Assembly: GCA_016292335.1 (NCBI GenBank)
Contig: JAECRX010000224.1
Span: 1-6,414, forward strand
DNA length: 6,414 bases
Direction of reading: 5' to 3'
From: Candidatus Sifarchaeum subterraneum
GTDB lineage: Archaea; Asgardarchaeota; Sifarchaeia; Sifarchaeales; Sifarchaeaceae
The notes under the pieces are model-generated. The model did no database searches. It worked only from the letters and a program-made list of their open reading frames with translations, and was not told the origin of the DNA. This document shows, piece after piece, positions 1-5,259 of this stretch (the first letter of the stretch is position 1; every line of letters starts with the position of its first letter). A program made the translations under genes and the position numbers.

Positions 1-199
1 GAATCTTTTGTGACGAATCCCCTTAATAACTTCAACTTTGTTTAATGGACAAGTTCTGTCATAACTTTATGAGCTAAATCACAAACGAAATCCTTTTTCG
101 GCTGCAAAAATTAATAAATTTCTTTTGAGGTTTTGAACTTTTAGTGATAAAAACCGCATATGTTAATTTTTGATCATCTTCTCTCTTCTATATACGCTT
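1..199. other. Left-edge region without an intact gene
   Basis: No intact gene is visible. On the minus strand there are short coding-looking stretches in different frames. One starts with ATG at 159 and stops at 79 (26 codons, reading MRFLSLKVQN and on to FAAEKGFRL). Another runs from about 72 off the left edge and reads TCPLNKVEVIKGIRHKRF near the end. The change of frame between them could mean a decayed gene or chance. The region from 160 to 199 is AT-rich and leads into the operator and promoter of the methyltransferase operon. Confidence 0.4.
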
Positions 200-218
200 G
201 TAGGATAAACTATCCTAC
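200..218. promoter_or_regulatory. Perfect inverted repeat, putative operator
   Basis: GTAGGATA (200-207), spacer AAC, then TATCCTAC (211-218) form a perfect 8+8 dyad. It ends nine bases before the TATA element at 227 and so abuts the expected BRE position. That placement suits a homodimeric winged-helix regulator acting as an activator, or as a repressor that blocks TFB/TBP. The dyad sits ahead of the corrinoid methyltransferase operon, a gene type commonly controlled by substrate. The regulator is not identified in the window. The dyad is seen directly; its function is inferred from position. Confidence 0.6.
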
Positions 219-220
219 TA

Positions 221-234
221 AAAAACTATATAAC
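221..234 (+). promoter_or_regulatory. BRE/TATA promoter of the methyltransferase operon
   Basis: A purine tract (AAAAA, 221-225) precedes TATATAAC (227-234), which fits an archaeal BRE-TATA element. Transcription would begin roughly 25 bases downstream, near 252-258. That leaves a leader of about 40 bases before the TTG start at 298, and the leader contains a GGAGG at 283-287. The same TATATAAC octamer, again behind five A residues, appears at the right end of the window (6372-6379). Confidence 0.6.
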
Positions 235-297
235 GTTGAACTCATCATTATTGTTTTCACATAAAATAATATGAACAAAATTGGAGGAAATGAAAAA

Positions 298-444
298 TTG
301 TCAAAGGAACTTAAATTGTTTCAACCATGGGAAGAATACAGAAAACAAATCAAAGAAATTCTCGGCGATGAATCAATTCTAAAAGCACAGTGGGACCTTC
401 TAGAGCAATTAGTTTTCATTTGGATTTGGAATCTCATACTATGA
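298..444 (+). CDS. Small unrecognised protein leading the methyltransferase operon
   Basis: This is an open frame of 48 codons from TTG at 298 to TGA at 442. The product begins (M)SKELKLFQPWEEYRKQIKEI and ends in the hydrophobic stretch LEQLVFIWIWNLIL. The TTG is preferred because a strong Shine-Dalgarno sequence, GGAGG, lies at 283-287. An in-frame ATG at 271 would add nine residues but has no ribosome site and lies only about 15 bases from the predicted transcript start. The stop is 17 bases before the corrinoid gene, so the two would be co-transcribed and possibly coupled. The charged amphipathic N-terminal half and the Trp/Ile-rich tail suggest a small helical partner or membrane-touching peptide, but no family is recognised. 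It could also be the 5' remnant of a truncated gene or a translated leader. Confidence 0.5.
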   Translation: MSKELKLFQPWEEYRKQIKEILGDESILKAQWDLLEQLVFIWIWNLIL

Positions 445-447
445 GAT

Positions 448-454
448 GAGGTGA
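448..454 (+). promoter_or_regulatory. Ribosome binding site of the corrinoid protein gene
   Basis: GAGGTGA at 448-454 is a near-complete match to the archaeal anti-Shine-Dalgarno complement. It lies seven bases before the ATG at 462 and fixes that start. It falls in the 17-base gap after the small ORF, consistent with translation of the corrinoid gene from the shared mRNA. Confidence 0.75.
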
Positions 455-461
455 AGAAAAC

Positions 462-1088
462 ATGGGTGAAGAATTAGTCGATCTTATTGTAGAATTGAAA
501 GAAGATGAGGCGTTAAAAGCGACAAAAGCAAAAATAGATGCCGCTGAGGATCCAATTGAGATCATTGAGCTATCAAGAAAGGCTATGAAAATTGTCGGTG
601 ACCGCTTTGAGGCTGGAGAGTACATGCTTCCAGAATTAGTTATGGCTGGTGAAATTCTCAAAGGAATTTCGGAAATTATCAAACCGAAACTGATAAAGGC
701 TGATACCAAATATATTGGCAAGTTTATCTTAGGGACCATAGAAGGGGACATTCATGACATTGGTAAGAACGTTATAAAATTCTTGCTTGAAGGAAACGGT
801 TTTGAAGTGATTGATCTCGGTATAGATGTTCCCCCCGAAAAATTTGTGGAAACGCTCAAGGAAACTGGTGCACCGATTATTGGTATGAGCGCACTACTGT
901 CGTCTGGCTATCCAGGTATGAAGAAAACCGTAGAACTCATAAAAGAGGCTGGCCTCAGAGATAAGGTGAAAATACTCATCGGAGGAGAGCCAATGGATGA
1001 GCTTGTAATGGAGTACACTGGTGCTGACGCTTGGACGCGGTCAGGCGCTGAAGGTGTGATAATAGCGAAAAAGTGGATGGGTGTGTGA
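462..1088 (+). CDS. Methyltransferase cognate corrinoid protein (MtaC/MtbC/MttC-like)
   Basis: This 208-residue cytosolic protein carries a cobalamin cofactor and shuttles a methyl group between a substrate-specific methyltransferase and an acceptor methyltransferase. Residues about 1-85 form the helical cap domain of the B12-binding-2 type, with the typical stretch GDRFEAGEYMLPELVMAGEI at 46-65. Residues about 87-205 form the Rossmann-like B12-binding domain. The signature EGDIHDIGKNV (94-104) supplies His98 as the lower axial cobalt ligand in D96-x-H98-x-x-G101. GMSALLSS (141-148) and GGEP (174-177) fit the later cobalamin-contact loops. Length is normal for the MtaC/MtbC/MttC/MtmC group. 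The C-terminal stretch GADAWTRSGAEGV departs from the more usual wording in methylamine systems, so the substrate cannot be read off. It lies six bases ahead of the UroD-like methyltransferase, its likely partner. Confidence 0.95.
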   Translation: MGEELVDLIVELKEDEALKATKAKIDAAEDPIEIIELSRKAMKIVGDRFEAGEYMLPELVMAGEILKGISEIIKPKLIKADTKYIGKFILGTIEGDIHDIGKNVIKFLLEGNGFEVIDLGIDVPPEKFVETLKETGAPIIGMSALLSSGYPGMKKTVELIKEAGLRDKVKILIGGEPMDELVMEYTGADAWTRSGAEGVIIAKKWMGV

Positions 1089-1094
1089 TGAAAG

Positions 1095-2276
1095 ATGAGT
1101 AAAAGTCCTGAAGAATTGTTTGAAGAAAGATATGGAAGATGGAAAACTGCTGTCGAAGTAAAGGTTCCTGACAGAGTACCGCTTACACCATCCATTTATG
1201 GAAGTTGGGCGGGTACATACTCTGGATTTACTGCCCAAGAAATCTACTGGGACGTTACAAAATCGATACAGGCACATACCAAATTAATACAAGATTTCCC
1301 CGAATGGGATTCAATTTGCATGGGCGTTTTATGGTGTCTTCCCATGTTCGAGTCTACTGGCCAAACCATCTACCGACTTCCTGGCAAGGATCTCAGTCCT
1401 GACCTAACTCTCCAATTCTATGAAAAAACCAATATGTTTCCCGAAGAATACGATGAATTTGCCGAAGACCCTATTAAATGGATTTTGGAAAAATTTTATC
1501 CGCGGATTTGTACGGAACTAGCTGAACCAGGATCTGCTCGTGCTTTTGTAGGGATACTGAAAGCGGCTTGGGCTTTTGCTAACTTCTTTGGTGCCTTGGT
1601 TCCTGCTTTCATGGAATGGGAACAAAAATACGGCATGCCTAGAAACATCGGAGGCTGGTCAAAGTGTCCATATGACGTATTAGGTGACAAAGTGCGGGGT
1701 ATGGAAATAATGACAGATCTATATCGACGACCAGACAAGGTCAAGAAAGCGTGTGAAGCAATTGTGCCTTACCTAATAACACTTGGGAGAATTACTGGTG
1801 GTTTTGCTCCAAAATATCCAGTTATGTTCTATCTACACAGAGGAAATGTCCCCTTTATGACTTTAGAACATTTTGAGGAGTTCTATTGGCCAACCTTCAA
1901 AGAAACGGTGTTGGGAGTCGTAGAAGCTGGACATCTCGTCCGATTTTACACAGAAGGTGACTGGGGCCATAATCTAGAGTATCTAAATGAATTACCGAAG
2001 GGAAAAGTGATCATTCATCTGGACAGAACTGACATAGTTAAAGCAAAAGAGATCATAGGCGATAATCTATGTATTGAAGGAAACATACCCACTCCTCTCC
2101 TAGCTCTAGGTACACCCAATAAAGTCGAAGAATACGTCAAAAAAATCTGTGAAGAATGTATGGAAGGCGGCGGCTTTATCATGGACGGTGCAGGTGGTAT
2201 ACCCGATGAAGCCCCACTAGAAAATGTCAAAGCGATGAATGAAGCCACCCTAAAGTATGGCCAGTATAGGAGATAA
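1095..2276 (+). CDS. UroD/MtaA-superfamily corrinoid methyltransferase with altered metal site
   Basis: This 393-residue soluble protein of the uroporphyrinogen decarboxylase superfamily belongs to the methyltransferase branch (MtaA, MtbA, CmuA relatives) rather than to haem synthesis. Family marks are PDRVPLTP (25-32), the block KAKEIIGDNLCIEGNIPTPL (316-335), LLALGTP (335-341) followed by a helix, and a GGGFIMDGAG...PLENVKAM tail (358-381). It is about 50 residues longer than MtaA. In MtaA/MtbA a zinc ion that activates the thiol acceptor is bound by His-x-Cys and a distant Cys in the GC of the tail. Here the aligned positions appear to be Y285-T286-E287 and A366, so that site is not conserved. 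Glu287, Asp289, His292, His308 or Cys326 could take over. It starts with ATG six bases after the corrinoid gene, with weak GTGAT (1085-1089) ahead, indicating coupling. It may methylate or demethylate the corrinoid protein; substrate and direction are unknown. Confidence 0.9.
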   Translation: MSKSPEELFEERYGRWKTAVEVKVPDRVPLTPSIYGSWAGTYSGFTAQEIYWDVTKSIQAHTKLIQDFPEWDSICMGVLWCLPMFESTGQTIYRLPGKDLSPDLTLQFYEKTNMFPEEYDEFAEDPIKWILEKFYPRICTELAEPGSARAFVGILKAAWAFANFFGALVPAFMEWEQKYGMPRNIGGWSKCPYDVLGDKVRGMEIMTDLYRRPDKVKKACEAIVPYLITLGRITGGFAPKYPVMFYLHRGNVPFMTLEHFEEFYWPTFKETVLGVVEAGHLVRFYTEGDWGHNLEYLNELPKGKVIIHLDRTDIVKAKEIIGDNLCIEGNIPTPLLALGTPNKVEEYVKKICEECMEGGGFIMDGAGGIPDEAPLENVKAMNEATLKYGQYRR

Positions 2277-2301
2277 AAGGAACACTTTCACCTTTTTTTT
2301 T
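2275..2301 (+). terminator. Terminator of the methyltransferase operon
   Basis: AAAAGG (2275-2280), overlapping the stop codon, pairs with CCTTTT (2291-2296) across a ten-base loop. The right arm runs into nine T residues (2293-2301). The stem is weak, but archaeal termination depends mainly on the oligo-T run, which is the longest behind any gene here. Confidence 0.6.
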
Positions 2302-2321
2302 AATCGAGAAAGATAAAATAA

Positions 2322-2516
2322 TCTCAATATTGTTTTCAATGTGAAAAATGTGTGGAATATGAGTTATGACGCTTTCTTAATAGTGACAAAAGAAATAAAG
2401 AAGTTGCTTTAGAGTATGCAAAGAAAAACGCGAATATAAATCAAATCAACAAAAATTTTAGAGAATTGGTAAAAAGCTTAGCTAAATATTCCATGAATCT
2501 TATAGCCACATTTTAG
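2322..2516 (+). pseudogene. Possible remnant of an unidentified coding sequence
   Basis: One + strand frame is coding-like on both sides of a single TGA (2367-2369). Before the stop it reads YCFQCEKCVEYEL, with a CxxC pair. After the stop it reads NSDKRNKEVALEYAKKNA and continues through INKNFRELVKSLAKYS to TAG at 2514. There is no start codon directly before the first part, and a TAA lies just upstream (2319-2321). The last 39 bases overlap the 3' end of amrS on the other strand. No family is recognised. It may be a decayed gene fragment or a chance open stretch. Confidence 0.25.
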
Positions 2517-3491
2517 ACACTTACCGTCTCTTATATTATTTTTAAGGATTCGATATCCCCTTCTTTCAATTACGATTTCGTTACATCCAGGACATATTGT
2601 ATTTTCCATCCCAAGTTCTGGTGCATTACCAACATAAATATAATACATGCCTTCTTCTTTCGCTATGCTGGTAGCTTTCTTCAAAGTTTCCAATGGCGTA
2701 GCTGGTGCATCTAGTTGATACATTGGGAAATATCTTGAGAAATGAATAGGAGTTTCGGGTCCCAAGTTATCTATAATCCATCTTACCATTTCTCTGGTTT
2801 TATCCAAGTCATCAGACCATCCTGGAATTACGAGATTTGTAAGTTCGATAAAAATTTTGTTTTCTGGCATTGCCCAATTTTTCAAAGCCTCTAAATAAGC
2901 CTCTAAATGGCCTCCACCGCAAAGAACATTGTAGATTTTTTCATCAAATCCTTTTATATCTATATTAGCTGCATCTAACACAGGTGCGATTTCCATCAAT
3001 GGTTCTTTTGAGATATATCCGTTGGTAACATATACATTTAGCATATTTTCTTTATTGGATAACCTTGAGCAATCTAAGGTGAATTCATAAAATACAGTAG
3101 GTTCATTATATGTATAAGCGATTGAAGGTGTTTTGTATCTCTTGGCAAGTTCTAAAATTTCTTTTGGCGATGTTTTATATGGAGGATTTTCTATAAATCT
3201 TTGTGAGATTTCCCAATTTTGGCAATTCTTGCAGTGTAAATTGCATCCTGAAGACCCAATTGATAGTATTGGAGTTCCAGGAAGAACATGATATAATGGT
3301 TTTTTCTCAATTGGATCAATATTTACAGATGAATTTCTTCCGTAATTTAGTGAAAACAAAGTTCCATCAATATTTTTTCTTACTCGACAGTTACCAACTT
3401 TTCCATTAAGAATTTTACAGTTCCAAGGACATAAATGGCACTGTATATATTTTTTATCAGGTACTTTTTCCCAAAATAAGGCCTCTTTCAT
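2478..3491 (-). CDS. amrS: AmmeMemoRadiSam system radical SAM enzyme AmrS
   Basis: This 337-residue cytosolic radical SAM enzyme is related to pyruvate formate-lyase activating enzymes. It is usually linked by co-occurrence with AMMECR1 and Memo proteins, and the substrate is not established. Three cysteine regions are visible. The N-terminal set is C18-x2-C21-x3-C25 with C35. The radical SAM [4Fe-4S] motif GCNLHCKNCQNW is C83-x3-C87-x2-C90. The C-terminal pair of CxxC knuckles is C300/C303 and C325/C328, resembling a zinc ribbon. TYNEPT (127-132) and DIKGFDE (178-184) fit the barrel strands that contact SAM, and IHFSRYFPMYQ (249-259) is typical of AmrS. Length is normal and no key residue is missing. 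AAAAGGA about ten bases upstream supports the ATG at 3491. Neither partner gene is in the window. It converges on the methyltransferase operon. Confidence 0.92.
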   Translation of the reverse strand: MKEALFWEKVPDKKYIQCHLCPWNCKILNGKVGNCRVRKNIDGTLFSLNYGRNSSVNIDPIEKKPLYHVLPGTPILSIGSSGCNLHCKNCQNWEISQRFIENPPYKTSPKEILELAKRYKTPSIAYTYNEPTVFYEFTLDCSRLSNKENMLNVYVTNGYISKEPLMEIAPVLDAANIDIKGFDEKIYNVLCGGGHLEAYLEALKNWAMPENKIFIELTNLVIPGWSDDLDKTREMVRWIIDNLGPETPIHFSRYFPMYQLDAPATPLETLKKATSIAKEEGMYYIYVGNAPELGMENTICPGCNEIVIERRGYRILKNNIRDGKCLKCGYKIHGIFS

Positions 3492-3549
3492 CCTTTTTCA
3501 GTCCTTTTTCCATCTTTCATAATGTCATTTGAATCTTGATTAACTATGG

Positions 3550-3580
3550 TTTTTTCTGTTAAAGTTTTTTTCTGTTAAAG
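3550..3580. repeat. Tandem direct repeat upstream of amrS
   Basis: TTTTTTCTGTTAAAG (3550-3564) is followed at once by TTTTTTTCTGTTAAAG (3565-3580), differing only by one T. Read on the minus strand each unit is CTTTAACAGAAAAAA, ending about 60 to 90 bases ahead of the amrS start. An A-rich tract next to CTTTAAC resembles a BRE followed by a TATA-like element, so the repeat may be a duplicated promoter module. Polymerase slippage is the simple alternative. Confidence 0.6.
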
Positions 3581-3607
3581 TGGTTGAAGTGAATTTCGCA
3601 CAACATA

Positions 3608-3625
3608 TGCCAAAAAATAGGATTC
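3608..3625 (-). terminator. Possible oligo-T terminator of the nucleoside phosphorylase gene
   Basis: On the minus strand, some 40 bases after the phosphorylase stop codon, the sequence runs GAATCCTATTTTTTGGC with a six-T tract. No stable stem precedes it. It fits oligo-T dependent archaeal termination and would separate the phosphorylase transcript from amrS, but the evidence is thin. Confidence 0.3.
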
Positions 3626-3662
3626 TAGTTAGCAAGCTTTGAATGAAGGGCTTTAGGCCATC

Positions 3663-4433
3663 CTAGGAATTTAATAAAACTTCTTTAGCAACTTGAAAGA
3701 GCTTTTCTAAATATTTAGTTGATACATGAAATTTTGGTGTCCATTCTAATTCTGCTAAATAGTCACTAATCGCAAAAATAGCTCCTACCTCTACATTTCT
3801 ATATTCAGCTACTGCAAAAATTGCTGAAGCTTCCATGTCAACAGTTAAAACACCTTCCTTTTGATATTTTTTGACTTCTACTACTGTTTCTCTATAAGGT
3901 GCGTCTATAGTCCATGTTGTCCCAACAACATATTCTAGACCAAATTTACTTAATGTTTCCTCTATCTTTTTCACCAATGTTTTTGAGGCATAGGAATGTT
4001 TGGAGGGTTCTAGATAGTGATGAGAGGCTCCTTCATCTCTTATTGCCTTATTACAAACAATAATGCTGCCAACTCTAAGATGCTTTTGCAAAGATCCCGC
4101 TATACCAACAGATAAAAATTTCTTCACACCAAAAGCAATAAGTTCTTCCATTAGAATTACTACAACAGGGGCACCAAAGCCAAAGTTTCCTAAAACACCA
4201 ATCTGATCTTCTGTTTCTTTTAACAAATAGAATTCACCATAAAATCCCCCAACTTTTCTTATTTCATGGTTTTTAATTATATAATCAAGCAATTCGTTGC
4301 TATAACAAAAAATTACTCCTTTTGGGGGTTTAAATTTCGAAAATTTTCCTAATTTCTTCCGATATTCCAAAAACTTTTGAGGAGTGATTAAAGCATCTTC
4401 TTTATGTTTGTTTTTAAAATTTGGGAATGACAT
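3663..4433 (-). CDS. Nucleoside phosphorylase, NP-I (PNP/UDP) family
   Basis: This 256-residue cytosolic enzyme of the NP-I family cleaves a nucleoside with phosphate to a free base and ribose 1-phosphate, for salvage. The fold marks are in order. GNFGFGAPV (82-90) is a phosphate-binding loop. GVKKFLSVGIAGSL (102-115) is the central strand with GIAGS. RDEGASHHYL (132-141) is the base-side loop. VDMEASAIFAVAEY (198-211) holds Met200 and Glu201, which bind the ribose. ISDYL (222-226) holds Asp224 at the position of the catalytic acid in purine enzymes. Uridine versus purine specificity is unresolved; overall it looks closest to archaeal uridine-phosphorylase-like proteins. The ATG at 4433 lies about 26 bases from the centre of a TATA element, so the mRNA is probably leaderless. 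The gap to the AlkD-like gene is 46 bases. Confidence 0.9.
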   Translation of the reverse strand: MSFPNFKNKHKEDALITPQKFLEYRKKLGKFSKFKPPKGVIFCYSNELLDYIIKNHEIRKVGGFYGEFYLLKETEDQIGVLGNFGFGAPVVVILMEELIAFGVKKFLSVGIAGSLQKHLRVGSIIVCNKAIRDEGASHHYLEPSKHSYASKTLVKKIEETLSKFGLEYVVGTTWTIDAPYRETVVEVKKYQKEGVLTVDMEASAIFAVAEYRNVEVGAIFAISDYLAELEWTPKFHVSTKYLEKLFQVAKEVLLNS

Positions 4434-4453
4434 AATTACTCAGTTATTTTAAT

Positions 4454-4465
4454 ATTTTATAAAAT
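4454..4465 (-). promoter_or_regulatory. TATA element giving a leaderless phosphorylase transcript
   Basis: ATTTTATAAAAT is a perfect 12-base palindrome at 4454-4465, within the 46 bases between the AlkD-like stop and the phosphorylase start. Its centre is about 26 bases from the ATG at 4433, the usual archaeal distance from TATA to transcription start. No Shine-Dalgarno lies before this ATG. Both facts point to a leaderless mRNA. Confidence 0.6.
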
Positions 4466-4479
4466 TTAGGCGATGGACG

Positions 4480-5139
4480 CTAACGTTTTTTACCTTGCAA
4501 CCTTTTTTGAACTTTTTCGCTTGTTAATTCTCGAAGTGCATTAGAAGCAGTCCATTTGGCACTCTTTGAATCCATTGTTTGAATCTCCTTAGCAGTTTCA
4601 ATTGCCTTCTTATTTAAATTGAGGTTTCGTTTTCCAATCTGCCTTAATGCCCAATTAACCGCTTTTTTGACAAAGTCTCTATCATCAATAGACTCTTTCT
4701 TTATTATAGGTAGGAACTTTAAAAACGCCTCATCTTTTGCTTTTTTATCATGAACGGCTAAATAAGCCATCAGAGCAAATCCTGCCCTTTTGACAAATTC
4801 TTCTTTTCTAAAACTCCAGTTAACCGCTTTTTGATAAGCAAATTTAGTCTTTCTAAAAAGATTGTTGCAACATCCATCGCAAACGGACCATGAGTCAAAG
4901 TCTTTTACCCAAATCTCCATTTGCTCATCGGTTACCATTTCAGGATCATCAATCATGCTTGCAAGTATCTGTGCTTCGTGGATACCAGATGACCAGAGTT
5001 TTTGAGCTAGGAGATGATTTTTGCCTATTTCTTTAGCCAGCTTTCTCAGGTTGGGAATGGATATACCATAAGCGTTCTTTGGGGTAATTCCAAACCGTGC
5101 CATACCTGCTACTACTTCTGGATTAGACAGAGCTTTCAA
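4480..5139 (-). CDS. DNA alkylation repair protein, AlkD-like HEAT-repeat family
   Basis: This all-helical protein is of the AlkD type, a DNA glycosylase fold that releases alkylated bases such as 3- and 7-methylpurines without flipping them. It has 219 residues from the TTG at 5139. PNLRKLAKEIGK and IHEAQILASMIDDP lie in the first repeats. FDSWSVCD gives W84-x3-D88, then R118 in KRAGFALMAYL and W163 in VNWALRQIGKRN. By spacing these match the Trp, Asp, Arg and Trp of the Bacillus AlkD DNA cleft. The lysine-rich tail suits DNA binding. The start is uncertain: the frame stays open upstream and reads YEEILEKLKALSNPE, as expected of the family N-terminus, up to a TAA at 5188-5190. It contains no ATG, GTG or TTG before 5139, only a CTG at 5166. 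An ATG at 5182 is one base out of frame. Confidence 0.85.
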   Translation of the reverse strand: MKALSNPEVVAGMARFGITPKNAYGISIPNLRKLAKEIGKNHLLAQKLWSSGIHEAQILASMIDDPEMVTDEQMEIWVKDFDSWSVCDGCCNNLFRKTKFAYQKAVNWSFRKEEFVKRAGFALMAYLAVHDKKAKDEAFLKFLPIIKKESIDDRDFVKKAVNWALRQIGKRNLNLNKKAIETAKEIQTMDSKSAKWTASNALRELTSEKVQKRLQGKKR

Positions 5140-5250
5140 TTTTTCTAGAATTTCTTCATATTGCAGTTGTGTCTCCCACCATGATACTTATGAATGCTTT
5201 TGCCCAACGTTCTACAGGTATATGAAGTTGCCGTAGACAATTTTGGGAAA

Positions 5251-5259
5251 TATAAAAAA
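5251..5259 (-). promoter_or_regulatory. TATA-like and oligo-T stretch between two minus-strand genes
   Basis: Directly after the TAA of the rightmost gene the minus strand reads ATTTTTTATATTT (plus 5250-5262). The six T residues could end that gene's transcript. TTTTTATA could also serve as the TATA element for the AlkD-like gene, with transcription starting near 5228. A second candidate, CATATACC at plus 5217-5224, would start transcripts near 5195, just ahead of the ATG at 5182. Which is used cannot be told by eye. Confidence 0.35.

Noticed and set aside
290..382. ATG-initiated 30-codon frame overlapping the small leading ORF
   Set aside because: Its ATG is only two bases from the GGAGG, its Asn/Lys-rich product looks non-coding, and the overlapping TTG frame has better spacing and runs up to the next gene.
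434..751. Open minus-strand frame opposite the corrinoid gene, and similar ones at 908-1195, 1041-1277, 1496-1744 and 2015-2248
   Set aside because: They are antisense to genes with clear family motifs, are Ser/Pro-rich in the way of reverse translations, and have no ribosome sites or known motifs.
1205..1402. Plus-strand frame inside the methyltransferase gene, and 3203-3409 opposite amrS
   Set aside because: Both lie wholly inside strongly supported genes and show no recognisable protein features.
1095..2276. Pyrrolysine (in-frame TAG) use, as in methylamine methyltransferases
   Set aside because: The gene is of the UroD superfamily, not MtmB/MtbB/MttB. It has no internal TAG in frame and ends at TAA.
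1095..2276. True uroporphyrinogen decarboxylase (HemE)
   Set aside because: The protein is paired with a corrinoid protein, is longer than HemE, and carries the GNxPxxLLxxGTP and ENVKAM features of the methyltransferase branch.
3581..3660. Possible small RNA in the gap between amrS and the phosphorylase gene
   Set aside because: Only very short pairings such as TAGG with CCTA were found, with no defined promoter and terminator pair.
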